A stretch of 40,364 nucleotides of DNA, from the NCBI GenBank assembly GCA_012839925.1, contig DUMJ01000076.1, forward strand, positions 1 through 40,364, written 5' to 3'. The position numbers were made by a program, and so were the translations under genes. Every line of letters starts with the position of its first letter. Positions within the stretch are counted from its first letter, which is position 1. The notes beneath the pieces are model-generated. The model saw only the letters and a list, made by a program, of their open reading frames with translations. It did not search any database and was not told the origin of the DNA. Of the stretch, positions 17,219 through 25,636 are shown in pieces. The stretch comes from a bacterium (GTDB lineage: Bacteria > DUMJ01).

Positions 17219-18097
17219 TTGTCCAGGTTTTGGGTAGAGGTAAGTATAACTTATAATAAGAAGGCTTTTCCAAATTTAGATCTGGAAGATATAATCTCCA
17301 GTAAACTCTGGGATATTAATTCTTCTGGAGTAGCCATAGATTCTTCAAGTAATCTTGTAAGGATAACTGGATACTTTCCTGTGGATGCTCTACTGTATAA
17401 GAGATTGGAAGAGCTGGAACTCTCTCTGGGAGAGTATATACTATCTGGTCTGAAATTCAATTTTAGTATGTCTGAAGAGAGTGAATGGCAGAAGTTCGGT
17501 AATTTTGAGCCGTTTCGGATTGGGAAATTCTACGTTATACCTAAAGTTAATGATAACTGTACGGTTCCTTCAGACTTAATAACCATATATATAAAGCCTG
17601 GTATGGCTTTTGGAACGGGACTGCATCCCACTACAAGAATGTGTGTAAACTTATTGGAAGATCTTTCTTTAGAAGATAAAGTTGGGATAGATGTTGGAAC
17701 AGGAAGTGGAATACTGGCTATATGTATGTTAAAACTTGGTTGTTCTTATGTGATAGGGATTGATAATGATCTTATAGCTATATCAGACGCCAGAGAAAAT
17801 GCCACAAGAAGTGGAGTTCTGGATAGATTAGACCTCAGGTTGGGAGACCTGTTGAATGATTATAATGAGAGTAAAGTGGATGTTATTACGGCTAACTTAT
17901 TTCCTCAACTCATAACTCCTATTTTTGATAAGGTCTCTTCTGTTTTAAATTCAGGAGGGCATATTATAGTCAGTGGTTTCTCCAATGAAGAGAGTGGAGA
18001 AATTATAGATTTAGCCCGTTCTTATAGCCTTATTCTGAAAGAGAAAATAGTGGAAGAAGACTGGTCAGCTCTATTATTTATCTATGACACTTTTTAG
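17219..18097 (+). CDS. prmA: Ribosomal protein L11 methyltransferase
   Basis: This SAM-dependent enzyme trimethylates ribosomal protein L11. The C-terminal Rossmann domain has the family segments PGMAFGTGLHPTT and the SAM motif DVGTGSGILAI, followed by GIDND and DVITANLF. The N-terminal part of about 110 residues matches the L11-recognition domain. The start is TTG 17219, directly after the dnaJ stop and 4 nt behind GGAGG; this short spacing makes the start moderately certain. The 292 residues are of usual size. Its place after dnaJ is the conserved Firmicutes arrangement (B. subtilis yqeT). Confidence 0.9.
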   Translation: MSRFWVEVSITYNKKAFPNLDLEDIISSKLWDINSSGVAIDSSSNLVRITGYFPVDALLYKRLEELELSLGEYILSGLKFNFSMSEESEWQKFGNFEPFRIGKFYVIPKVNDNCTVPSDLITIYIKPGMAFGTGLHPTTRMCVNLLEDLSLEDKVGIDVGTGSGILAICMLKLGCSYVIGIDNDLIAISDARENATRSGVLDRLDLRLGDLLNDYNESKVDVITANLFPQLITPIFDKVSSVLNSGGHIIVSGFSNEESGEIIDLARSYSLILKEKIVEEDWSALLFIYDTF

Positions 18098-18794
18098 AAT
18101 CTTCTTAGAGAAAGTATCAGAAATCATTCATCTCTCTGATAGAGAAATTTTGAATCATATATCTGCTAGGAGACTCTCTGTCAATGATGAGGTTATAATC
18201 TGTGATAAAGAGGGATATAGTTATAAGTATAGGATAAAAGAGAAAAAATGTAATAGCGTCATCTTGGAGATGATTGAGCCTATAGATTTTTTACCACCAG
18301 TACGAAAAGTGGTATATGCGCAATCTCTTTTGAAACCTAGGAAGTTAGAACCAATAATCTCCTATGGAACACAACTCGGAGTAGAAAGTTTTGTTTTATT
18401 CATCTCAAGGAGGTCTTCTTTTAGAGAGATAGATGCTGTAAGAGAAAGGATAGGAAGATTAGAGAAGTTAGCCGCATCCTCAGCTGAGATCTCTATGAAC
18501 AGGATCCCAGAGATATATGTAATACCTGATATTACGTCGGTTCTGGAGAAATTCAGTATTTATAAACCTGTCCTTTTATATGAGAATGCCCAGGAAAGGT
18601 TGAACTTGGATTGGCTCAAAAAGAATAATTTGGAAAACATGCTGGTTATTGTAGGACCTGAGGGTGGATTTGAGGGGGAAGAGGTAGAGATAGTTAGAGA
18701 AAGTGGCGGTAGTATTCTGTCTTTAGGGGACAGAATAGTAACATCAGAAGTCGCAGGTTTTGTTGCCCTCTCTCTTATACAGTTTGGAGTGTAA
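18084..18794 (+). CDS. rsmE: 16S rRNA m3U1498 methyltransferase RsmE
   Basis: It methylates N3 of U1498 in 16S rRNA and belongs to the SPOUT (knotted) methyltransferases. The C-terminal knot signature VGPEGGFEGEEVEI and LSLGDRIVTSEVA is present; the end of the motif is VTSEVA where many homologues have LRTETA. The N-terminal PUA-like domain is represented by residues 1 to about 75. The 236 residues match the family. It overlaps prmA by 14 bases, and the order dnaJ-prmA-rsmE-mtaB equals B. subtilis dnaJ-yqeT-yqeU-yqeV. Confidence 0.92.
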   Translation: MTLFRIFLEKVSEIIHLSDREILNHISARRLSVNDEVIICDKEGYSYKYRIKEKKCNSVILEMIEPIDFLPPVRKVVYAQSLLKPRKLEPIISYGTQLGVESFVLFISRRSSFREIDAVRERIGRLEKLAASSAEISMNRIPEIYVIPDITSVLEKFSIYKPVLLYENAQERLNLDWLKKNNLENMLVIVGPEGGFEGEEVEIVRESGGSILSLGDRIVTSEVAGFVALSLIQFGV

Positions 18795-18800
18795 TTAAAT

Positions 18801-20039
18801 ATGAATTTCCGTATATATACGTTTGGTTGTAAAACTAATCAGTATGACTCAGAATTTCTCAGGAGAAAATTTCTCCAGTTGATGAGAGAGGCTGATTCTG
18901 ACGAGAAACCAGATGTCATTGTTGTTAATACCTGTTCGGTGACTCATATAGCGGAGAGGAAAGCCAGGACACTTATAAGACATCTTTTAAACACATATCC
19001 TGAAGCAAAAATAATCGTTACTGGATGTTATGCAGAGAGAAGTCCTGATGAGCTTAAAAGACTTGGTGATATTAGAGTAATTGGAAACATGGATAAAGAT
19101 AAGATACTAGATTTATTCTCTATCAATTCTAGTACCTTATCCCCGGATGCTGGTAGAGGAAGAAAAGTACGTGCTTTTGTGAAGATTCAGGATGGATGTG
19201 ATGATTTTTGCTCATACTGTATAGTCCCATATGTCAGGGGTCCTATCCGATCGAGGAATTTTGAGGAAATCATAAAAGAGATTGAACAGCTGGTCGAGTT
19301 TGGATACCCTGAGATTCTTTTGACAGGGATACATATAGGTAAGTTTGAAAGTGATGGTAAGAAGCTCCCCGATCTGGTAAGGACTATATACAATAATTTC
19401 CCAGAGATAAGAAGAATAAGATTGAGTTCTTTAGAGCCACAGGAGGTAAACAGGGATATAATAAACCTTTTTAAGGACGTCAGCAATCTGTGTCCTCACA
19501 TCCATCTCGTTGCACAGAGCGGAAGTAATAAAGTCCTTAGAGATATGAAGAGAAAATATACCAGAGAAGAATTCCTCTCCATTATCGATGATTTCAGATC
19601 CGTTATGAAAAACATTGAATTTACCACCGATATTATTGTTGGCTTCCCTACCGAAGAAGAAGAGGATTTCAGGGACACTATTTCTTTAATAGAAGAGGTT
19701 GGTTTTGTTAAAGTTCATATATTCCCATTTTCTCCCAGACCTGGAACAGAGGCTTTTGACCTGACCCCACTTGATAAAAAAATAGTTAAAGAGAGAGAAG
19801 AACTGCTGAAGGCGGTGAGTTTAGAAACTGCATTTAACAAGTTAAACAAATTGGTAGGTAATTATGTGGAGATTCTAGTTGAGAGATATTCAGATGGTAT
19901 GGCTGCTGGTTTAACCCCGAATTATGTTAGAGTTTATTTAAATACAATCGAACCTTTGAAGCCAGGGGAGATTATAAAAGTCAAGGTCAATGGTGTAGAA
20001 AAAGCTAAGGATAGTGTGGTTTTAAGAGGAGTATACTGA
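18801..20039 (+). CDS. mtaB: tRNA t6A37 methylthiotransferase MtaB
   Basis: This radical-SAM enzyme adds a methylthio group to N6-threonylcarbamoyladenosine at position 37 of tRNAs that read ANN codons. The N-terminal UPF0004 domain has FGCKTNQYDSE, VNTCSVT and VTGCYAE, supplying three cysteines for the auxiliary cluster. The radical-SAM CxxxCxxC is DGCDDFCSYCIVPYVRG. A TRAM RNA-binding domain ends the protein (about 350-412). The 412 residues fit MtaB better than MiaB or RimO, and the position after rsmE supports it. It is the last gene of the heat-shock operon; a 71-base gap with a new promoter follows. Confidence 0.93.
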   Translation: MNFRIYTFGCKTNQYDSEFLRRKFLQLMREADSDEKPDVIVVNTCSVTHIAERKARTLIRHLLNTYPEAKIIVTGCYAERSPDELKRLGDIRVIGNMDKDKILDLFSINSSTLSPDAGRGRKVRAFVKIQDGCDDFCSYCIVPYVRGPIRSRNFEEIIKEIEQLVEFGYPEILLTGIHIGKFESDGKKLPDLVRTIYNNFPEIRRIRLSSLEPQEVNRDIINLFKDVSNLCPHIHLVAQSGSNKVLRDMKRKYTREEFLSIIDDFRSVMKNIEFTTDIIVGFPTEEEEDFRDTISLIEEVGFVKVHIFPFSPRPGTEAFDLTPLDKKIVKEREELLKAVSLETAFNKLNKLVGNYVEILVERYSDGMAAGLTPNYVRVYLNTIEPLKPGEIIKVKVNGVEKAKDSVVLRGVY

Positions 20040-20061
20040 GATAAATCTCTATTTGCCTATA

Positions 20062-20089
20062 TTGCTTTTCTAGCTTTTAGTGGTATAAT
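20062..20089 (+). promoter_or_regulatory. Promoter of the K+ transport operon
   Basis: TTGCTT (20062-20067), a 16-nt spacer and TATAAT (20084-20089), with TGG immediately before the -10, give a strong extended -10. The start is predicted near 20096, leaving a leader of about 15 nt that contains GGGTGAT as ribosome site before ATG 20111. Confidence 0.75.
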
Positions 20090-20110
20090 CCTATTTCTGG
20101 GTGATATATT

Positions 20111-20770
20111 ATGGATACAAGATTTAAGAATATAGCTGTAATAGGATTAGGTAGATTTGGATTTTCTCTGGCTGTAAATCTTCAGCAGCTGGGATGTGAT
20201 GTGCTGGCTATAGATAGTGACCCGAATGTCGTAGAGGATATAAAGGATAGCATATCGAGAGCCTTAGTATTAGATGCTACTGATAGAATTGCCCTGGAAG
20301 AGGCTGGAATAGGCGATATGGATGCGGTCTGTATTTCAATGGGGAGAGACTTACAGTCAAGTGTTCTGGCTGCTCTTATTGTAAAAAAGATGGGGATAGG
20401 GTATATCTTAGCTACTGCTATAAACGATTTACATCGAAAGATCCTTGAGAAGATAGGTGTAAATCTGATTATATCTCCAGAAAAAGATATGGGGCAGAGA
20501 ATCGCTTACAGATTGACTCATCCTAACATCTTAGATAGGATAGAAGTTTCACCTGATATAGAGATGATAGAGATAGACCCTCTGGACTGGATGATTGGAA
20601 AGACTATGTCAGAGATAGGACTTCCCAGAAAGTTTGGGATAAGGGTCTTTGCTATAAAACGTGGGAATATCACGATGACAGAAATCTCCGGAGACACAAG
20701 AATAGAAAAAGGGGATAAGATATATATCTACGGAAAGCATAATGTCCTGGAGAGATTTGTGGAGCATTGA
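20111..20770 (+). CDS. ktrA: K+ uptake regulatory subunit, RCK protein (KtrA/TrkA type), copy 1
   Basis: This cytoplasmic ring-forming subunit gates a KtrB/TrkH K+ channel in response to nucleotides. Residues 5 to about 130 form the RCK_N Rossmann domain with GLGRFG and the acidic strand end AIDSD, followed by VLDATD. Residues of about 140-219 form the RCK_C domain. The length of 219 is the single-RCK KtrA size, not the doubled TrkA of E. coli. It is the first gene of the cluster, followed by the pore gene with 1 base between stop and start. A second homologue lies directly after the pore gene. Confidence 0.92.
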   Translation: MDTRFKNIAVIGLGRFGFSLAVNLQQLGCDVLAIDSDPNVVEDIKDSISRALVLDATDRIALEEAGIGDMDAVCISMGRDLQSSVLAALIVKKMGIGYILATAINDLHRKILEKIGVNLIISPEKDMGQRIAYRLTHPNILDRIEVSPDIEMIEIDPLDWMIGKTMSEIGLPRKFGIRVFAIKRGNITMTEISGDTRIEKGDKIYIYGKHNVLERFVEH

Positions 20771-20771
20771 T

Positions 20772-22103
20772 ATGCAGAGAGAAACTAATCCCTGGCGCTT
20801 CATAGTTTTAAGTTTTTTATTAATAATCCTTGTTGGAACATTTTTTTTAATGTTGCCAGTCTCTTCCCAATCTGGAAAATTCACCGATCCTATTACCGCT
20901 CTTTTTACTGCGACTTCTGCCACCTGCGTCACCGGACTTGTGGTTGTTGATACAGGGACGTACTGGTCTTTGTTTGGACAGATAGTTATCCTTTTGTTGA
21001 TACAGCTGGGTGGAATAAGCTATATGACCCTCCTGAGTTTTTTAGCCCTGCTTCTTCGAAGACAGGTGGTTCTCCATGAAAGGATTATCCTTCAGGAAAC
21101 CCTCAACAGCTGGTCTATAAGAGGGGTAATGAAATTGGCTCGAGTAGTCTTATATACCGTAGTCTTCTTTGAAGGTCTTGGGGCGTTATTGCTATTTTTT
21201 GTATTTATAAGGGACTATCCTTTTATAACAGCATTAAAGTTTAGTATCTTCCACAGTATTTCTGCTTTCTGTAATGCAGGTTTTGATCTATTAGGAGGAT
21301 TCAGGAGTCTTACTGGTTATGTGGATAATCTTCTCCTGGTATTTACCATAACCTCTTTAATAATCTTTGGTGGAATGGGGTTTGTTGTTATATATGACCT
21401 GAGGAGTAATCTTTTCAACTGGAAGAAGATTACAATACACTCCAAGATAGCTATACTGACCACTATAATTCTTATAATTCTTGGCACCTTAATTATAGGT
21501 CTTCTGGAATGGAGAAATCCAGGTACTATGGGTCCACTTTCTATAAGAGGTAAGATACTTTCCAGTTATTTCCAGAGTGTAACACCAAGAACTGCAGGTT
21601 TTAATACCCTTAATATAGGTAATATGCATAATGCAACCCTACTATTTATAATTCTTCTTATGTTTATTGGGGCATCTCCTGGAGGAACCGGCGGTGGTAT
21701 AAAGACAGTTACATTTACTGTGCTTATCTCTGCTGTAAGGGCTACGCTTATGGGCTATGAAAATGTAGAGATTATGGAGCGTAAACTTTACTGGGACTCT
21801 GTAAGGAAAGCCTGGGCTCTTTTTTTCCTCTCTATAGGACTTATATTTATAGGTTGGTTTACACTGCTCATATCTGAAAATCTCCTTCCCATTAATCTTC
21901 TCTTTGAGGTTGTATCTGCATTTGGTACGGTTGGTTTATCTACAGGTATAACCCCATCTCTTTCTACAGTGGGGAGAATAGTAATAATCCTGGTTATGTA
22001 TCTGGGTAGAGTTGGTTTAGTAGTCTTTGGCTTATCATTTTTATACCCTTTAAGAAGAAAATCTCATATAGAGTTACCTTACGGTGAGGTGAGTATAGGA
22101 TGA
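20772..22103 (+). CDS. ktrB: K+ transporter pore subunit (KtrB/TrkH type)
   Basis: This integral membrane subunit has four membrane-pore-membrane repeats. The four selectivity-filter glycines are visible in the segments ATCVTGL, FCNAGFD, PRTAGFN and FGTVGLST. The first filter (TCVTGL) and the length of about 443 suggest a Ktr-type channel, which is typically Na+-linked. I place the start at ATG 20772, right after the ktrA stop, with GTGGAG upstream; an in-frame ATG at 20742 would overlap ktrA by 29 bases. Its stop overlaps the second RCK gene (ATGA). Confidence 0.92.
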   Translation: MQRETNPWRFIVLSFLLIILVGTFFLMLPVSSQSGKFTDPITALFTATSATCVTGLVVVDTGTYWSLFGQIVILLLIQLGGISYMTLLSFLALLLRRQVVLHERIILQETLNSWSIRGVMKLARVVLYTVVFFEGLGALLLFFVFIRDYPFITALKFSIFHSISAFCNAGFDLLGGFRSLTGYVDNLLLVFTITSLIIFGGMGFVVIYDLRSNLFNWKKITIHSKIAILTTIILIILGTLIIGLLEWRNPGTMGPLSIRGKILSSYFQSVTPRTAGFNTLNIGNMHNATLLFIILLMFIGASPGGTGGGIKTVTFTVLISAVRATLMGYENVEIMERKLYWDSVRKAWALFFLSIGLIFIGWFTLLISENLLPINLLFEVVSAFGTVGLSTGITPSLSTVGRIVIILVMYLGRVGLVVFGLSFLYPLRRKSHIELPYGEVSIG

Positions 22104-22771
22104 AGTTCCCTTGGTTTCAGGATTTTAATAAACCTATCCAATATGCAGTTATAGGTATAGGAAGATTTGGAACATCACTTGTAGAAACACTGATAGGTTT
22201 GGGTTATGAGGTCCTGGCTATAGATCCTGAAGAGAAGAATGTAGAAAGGGTAAGAAATATAGCTACTTATTCAACGGTGGTTGATGTTACCAATGGAAAA
22301 GAATTGCATGACGCAGGAATCACTAATGTTGATGTGGTTGTGGTCTGTCTCTCAGACTTAGAGATGAATATACTTGCGACATTGATAGTAAAAGAGTTTG
22401 GAATAAAATATGTAATAGCCAGAGGACTCAATGATAACCATGTGGAGATTTTAAAACTTATCGGTGCAGACTGGATTGTATGTCCGGAAAAAGAGATGGG
22501 GAAAAAGATTGCTCAGAAGATGGTTATTCCGGGGATAATCGACCTGATGGATGCTATCCCAGAAGCCAGACTTATTGAGATTGTTCCCACTCCAGATCTG
22601 GTTGGTAAAAGGATCAGGGAGCTTACACTTTCCAGGAATGGGATACTTGTTTTAGGGATAAGAAGAGATGGAAACGCAATAATTGTTCCTAACCCTGAAG
22701 AGATTGTAAGAGCTAGTGATAGAATATACCTATTTGGATCTCCTTCTGTACTTGAAGATTTTATCATTTAA
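22100..22771 (+). CDS. K+ uptake regulatory subunit, RCK protein, copy 2
   Basis: This second KtrA/TrkA-type RCK protein (223 residues) has GIGRFGTSL, the acidic AIDPEEK after beta-2, VDVTNG, and a C-terminal RCK_C domain with LFGSPSVLEDF. It is clearly diverged from the first copy but keeps the nucleotide-binding glycines. It overlaps the ktrB stop by 4 bases (ATGA). One pore gene with two ring genes raises the possibility of mixed rings or alternative regulators. The -35 of the next promoter lies inside its last codons. Confidence 0.9.
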   Translation: MKFPWFQDFNKPIQYAVIGIGRFGTSLVETLIGLGYEVLAIDPEEKNVERVRNIATYSTVVDVTNGKELHDAGITNVDVVVVCLSDLEMNILATLIVKEFGIKYVIARGLNDNHVEILKLIGADWIVCPEKEMGKKIAQKMVIPGIIDLMDAIPEARLIEIVPTPDLVGKRIRELTLSRNGILVLGIRRDGNAIIVPNPEEIVRASDRIYLFGSPSVLEDFII

Positions 22772-22780
22772 TGGTATATT
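22752..22780 (+). promoter_or_regulatory. Promoter for ECF transporter-coaX genes
   Basis: TTGAAG (22752-22757), a 17-nt spacer and TATATT (22775-22780), with TGG before the -10, form the same extended -10 element as at 20081, 33337 and 34365. The predicted start is near 22787. The -35 is inside the end of the upstream RCK gene. Confidence 0.55.
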
Positions 22781-22786
22781 ATTAGC

Positions 22787-22888
22787 TCAAGTGGCTTGTA
22801 CCTGATAGACAAGACCACTCTGTTTATTTAAGATTACAAATTAAAATTCGTCCGGTACCATATCGGACTGGAACGGAGGTGTTTTTAA
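22787..22888 (+). ncRNA. Structured 5' leader of the ECF transporter gene (candidate cis-regulatory RNA)
   Basis: This leader of about 100 nt begins almost exactly with a hairpin: AGTGGCTTGT (22790-22799) pairs with ACAAG-A-CCACT (22809-22819), ten pairs with one bulged A and a 9-nt loop. After an AT-rich stretch, a second stem GTCCG/CGGAC (22850-22854 with 22864-22868) lies just before the ribosome site GGAGGTG. It matches no riboswitch I can recognise (TPP, FMN, THF, preQ1 and cobalamin signatures are absent). The first hairpin, with its imperfect U-rich tail, could instead be the terminator of the K+ operon. Confidence 0.4.
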
Positions 22889-23575
22889 ATGCGTATCTCT
22901 AATAGAGAGATTGCTTTAGGCGGGTTATTTGGAGGTATCACTCTTCTTCTTGGATTTACCTATCTGGGGTATATTCCATTACCCACTCCAGCTGGAGCAG
23001 CTACTATCATGCATATCCCTGTTATAATAGCAGGTTTACTTCTGGGACCGAGATTTGGATTTATAGTTGGTTCTCTATTTGGTTTATCTGCCCTCTATTA
23101 CTTTTTGAGTGTAGCTCCCCCCTGGGTCCTGTTCCCCGCCAGACCATTTATAGGTGTAGTACCACCTCTAGTCTATTATTCTATGCTTAGACTTCTTGAG
23201 GGAAAGGAAAAGAGTTATATAAGATGGATCTCTCTTATCATCTCTTCCATCCTGTTAGTAATTACCTTAGGACTCACCTATACAAAGCTGGGCATAAGTT
23301 TTTGGTTTATACTCCTCTGCTTGCTTCTAATAGTAATTCTTCTTTTCTGGGTGAGAAGTTCGGACCCCAAGATAGTTTCTCTTGCTGTAGCCTCTTTTCT
23401 AGGTAGTATGACCAATACAATTGGGACATTGGGTTTAGCGACGATCTTTAAGATATATCCATTTTCAGTATTTATCTCTCTATCGATTCTTCAGGGTATA
23501 CCAGAGGCCCTTCTGGCAGTAATAATCTGTACACCAATAGTAATTGCAATTGAAGGGAGAGTGAAGAAGGTTTGA
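22889..23575 (+). CDS. ECF transporter substrate-binding (S) component, possibly for pantothenate
   Basis: This small, very hydrophobic membrane protein (228 residues, about 6 or more membrane segments) has the S-component hallmarks: an early AxGGLFGG-like helix, MHIPVIIAGLLLGPRFGFIVG and later IIxTPIV near the end. S components bind a vitamin and dock on a shared EcfAAT energiser, which is not in this window. The gene overlaps coaX, so pantothenate is the most likely substrate; this rests on context, not on binding residues. The ATG has GGAGGTG 7 nt upstream. It has its own promoter and a structured leader. Confidence 0.75.
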   Translation: MRISNREIALGGLFGGITLLLGFTYLGYIPLPTPAGAATIMHIPVIIAGLLLGPRFGFIVGSLFGLSALYYFLSVAPPWVLFPARPFIGVVPPLVYYSMLRLLEGKEKSYIRWISLIISSILLVITLGLTYTKLGISFWFILLCLLLIVILLFWVRSSDPKIVSLAVASFLGSMTNTIGTLGLATIFKIYPFSVFISLSILQGIPEALLAVIICTPIVIAIEGRVKKV

Positions 23576-24336
23576 TAATAGCGATTGATGTGGGGAATAC
23601 CAATATAGACGTCGCTTTTTTCCAGGGGTATAAACTATTAAGGCATTTTGAATTTTCTACCAACAGGCAAGCTACAAGTTATGAGTATGCTATCAATCTA
23701 TCCTGGCTTATAAATAATAATGGGTTGAAGGCTGATGATGTTGAAGGTGCCGCTTTAGCATCAGTCGTTCCTCCTGTAACGGTAGAATTGGAGAGAGCAA
23801 TAAGATATTTATTTGATATAAAGCCCTTTATAGTTGTTCCTGGCATAAGAACAGGATTGATTATAGATGTAGAGAATCCTAAAGAGGTAGGAGCAGATAT
23901 AATTTGTAATGCGGTATCTCTTGTTGAAGATTATAGAAGTTCCGGTATAGTAATAGATTTTGGTACCGCTATCACTGTCCTGGGTGTTAAAGAGAGAAAA
24001 CTACTCGGAGTAGCCATAGCACCGGGTATATGGACTGCAAGTTCTGCCCTATGGGAGAGAGCTGCCAAGCTCTCTCCCATAGATATCTTTAATCCGCCTG
24101 AAAGTGTCCTTGGTAAAAATACAGTCACCGCTATGCAGTCAGGTATAATATATGGTTTCATTGGATTGGTAGATAAATTAGTTTCTTTAGAACTGGAAGA
24201 GATGGAGATAGAACCCTTTGTTGTAGCTACTGGTGGCTGGTCAGAGAGAATAGCGAGGTACTGCAATACTATTAATCTTGTCGACCCTTATCTTACTCTT
24301 AGAGGGCTTTGCAGATTATATATGAAAAACATATAG
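23572..24336 (+). CDS. coaX: Type III pantothenate kinase
   Basis: It phosphorylates pantothenate in the first step of coenzyme A synthesis. The type III enzyme belongs to the ASKHA fold, is insensitive to CoA feedback and needs a monovalent cation. The phosphate-binding AIDVGNTN is at the N-terminus, followed by VGADIICNA, IDFGTAIT, PGIWTASSALWERAAKLSPI and VATGGW. The 254 residues are normal. The start is TTG 23572, overlapping the upstream stop, behind a GAAGAAGG. A perfect 15-bp hairpin lies across the SALWERAAKLSPI codons. Confidence 0.94.
   Translation: MIIAIDVGNTNIDVAFFQGYKLLRHFEFSTNRQATSYEYAINLSWLINNNGLKADDVEGAALASVVPPVTVELERAIRYLFDIKPFIVVPGIRTGLIIDVENPKEVGADIICNAVSLVEDYRSSGIVIDFGTAITVLGVKERKLLGVAIAPGIWTASSALWERAAKLSPIDIFNPPESVLGKNTVTAMQSGIIYGFIGLVDKLVSLELEEMEIEPFVVATGGWSERIARYCNTINLVDPYLTLRGLCRLYMKNI
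24049..24082. repeat. Perfect 15-bp inverted repeat with 4-nt loop inside coaX
   Basis: The left arm CTATGGGAGAGAGCT (24049-24063), loop GCCA and right arm AGCTCTCTCCCATAG (24068-24082) pair without mismatch. The element lies wholly in coding sequence. In RNA it would be a very stable hairpin (8 G-C pairs of 15), and no T run follows on either strand. Confidence 0.97.
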
Positions 24337-24340
24337 ATGA

Positions 24341-25636
24341 TTGACTTATCCTATTCCTTTTTCATATACTAAAGGAGTGGATATAGAGACATTTAGACAG
24401 GGAAAAAAATGGAAAGAGTCAATAGCTCTTAGGAATATAGTTTTACTTTATGGTGAAATAGCATTTATAGGGATCCTTAATGGGACTGTTGGAACCTATC
24501 TGGGTGTATTTGCTATAAGGTTGGGAGCTTCGAACACTCTTATCGGACTTATATCCTCTCTGCCTGCTCTTATAACTGTACTGCTTATGTACCCTTCATC
24601 CCAGCTTGTAAATCTATGGGAGGATAAGATAGAGATAAATAAATGGTCCCTTTTCTTTACCAGAATCTTCTATCTCCCTTTAGTCTTTGTTCCTTATTTC
24701 CCTCAGCCTGCTCTGCTGATACTTATAATTGTTACCCTACTAGCTATTCCTGCCACTGCAGGTAATATAGCGTTTAATGTTATGTTTATAGAACTTATCC
24801 CATCCTCTCTCAGAGCCACTGTACTTTCAAATAGAAATATGCTATTGATGTTTGTACAGATTTTGACCTCTACTTTATTGGGATATCTACTTGATAAGAC
24901 TAGGTTTCCTGTTAATTTTCAGATAGTTATGTTTATAGGTTTTGTAGCCAGTATGATCAGTCTCTACTTAATGACATTATTAAGACCTGTAAAGAAAATT
25001 TCAGTAGAAAAAAAGCCAACTGTCAACTGGAATTCAATCTTTTTATCTATAGGGAGACAATTTAGAGATATACTCGAAATCTTTGCAAATGATAAATTAT
25101 TCAGGGATTTTCAGTTAGCTACATTTGTGTTCTATCTTGGTCTCTATATACCTATGCCTCTATTTAATATAAGAATGGTGAGAGAGCTACATTTTTCCAA
25201 TTTTCTTGTTGGTCTCACCTCTACCTCCAGTGGTTTAGTTATGGCACTGTCTTACCTTTTTTGGAATAAGCAGGGGAAAAAGCTTGGTATAAGGAATGCC
25301 CTATTCTGGAGTAATCTGGGAATAGCTCTTTATCCGGTTATTTTTAGCCTGTTCAGGTCTCCATACGAAATAATTGCTATCTCTGGTGTCAGTGGATTTT
25401 TCAGTGCTGGATTAAATATATTTATGTATATGGCACTCATCAGCTTTTTGCCTGCCGATAAAAAGGCTGAATATATAGCTATAAATGGAGTGATATCTAA
25501 TATAAGCCTTTCTATTGGTCCGATAGTCGGGACTCAACTTTCCAATATAATGGGAACAACACCTGTATTTTTCATCGGGACTATTATAAGATTTATTGGG
25601 ACCTGTCTTTATTTAAAGTGTGTCCCCAGGAATTAG
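24341..25636 (+). CDS. Major facilitator superfamily permease
   Basis: This integral membrane transporter of 431 residues has about 12 predicted hydrophobic helices and a central cytoplasmic loop around residues 210-250 (RPVKKISVEKKP). N-terminal IGLISSLPALITVLLMYPSSQLV and the matching helix pattern in the second half support an MFS fold; the substrate is unknown. The TTG start at 24341 lacks a good ribosome site, and GTG 24377 is an alternative. The gene follows coaX by 4 bases. Its TAG (25634-25636) abuts the ahcY stop on the other strand with no base between. Confidence 0.8.
   Translation: MTYPIPFSYTKGVDIETFRQGKKWKESIALRNIVLLYGEIAFIGILNGTVGTYLGVFAIRLGASNTLIGLISSLPALITVLLMYPSSQLVNLWEDKIEINKWSLFFTRIFYLPLVFVPYFPQPALLILIIVTLLAIPATAGNIAFNVMFIELIPSSLRATVLSNRNMLLMFVQILTSTLLGYLLDKTRFPVNFQIVMFIGFVASMISLYLMTLLRPVKKISVEKKPTVNWNSIFLSIGRQFRDILEIFANDKLFRDFQLATFVFYLGLYIPMPLFNIRMVRELHFSNFLVGLTSTSSGLVMALSYLFWNKQGKKLGIRNALFWSNLGIALYPVIFSLFRSPYEIIAISGVSGFFSAGLNIFMYMALISFLPADKKAEYIAINGVISNISLSIGPIVGTQLSNIMGTTPVFFIGTIIRFIGTCLYLKCVPRN

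Noticed and set aside
20742..20771. Earlier ATG for ktrB overlapping ktrA by 29 bases
   Set aside because: The ATG at 20772 directly follows the ktrA stop, has GTGGAG upstream and gives the usual KtrB N-terminus.
22790..22840. First leader hairpin as a simple intrinsic terminator of the K+ operon
   Set aside because: Not fully excluded, but the following tract CTGTTTATTT is interrupted and a good promoter lies just upstream of the hairpin, so a leader function is preferred.
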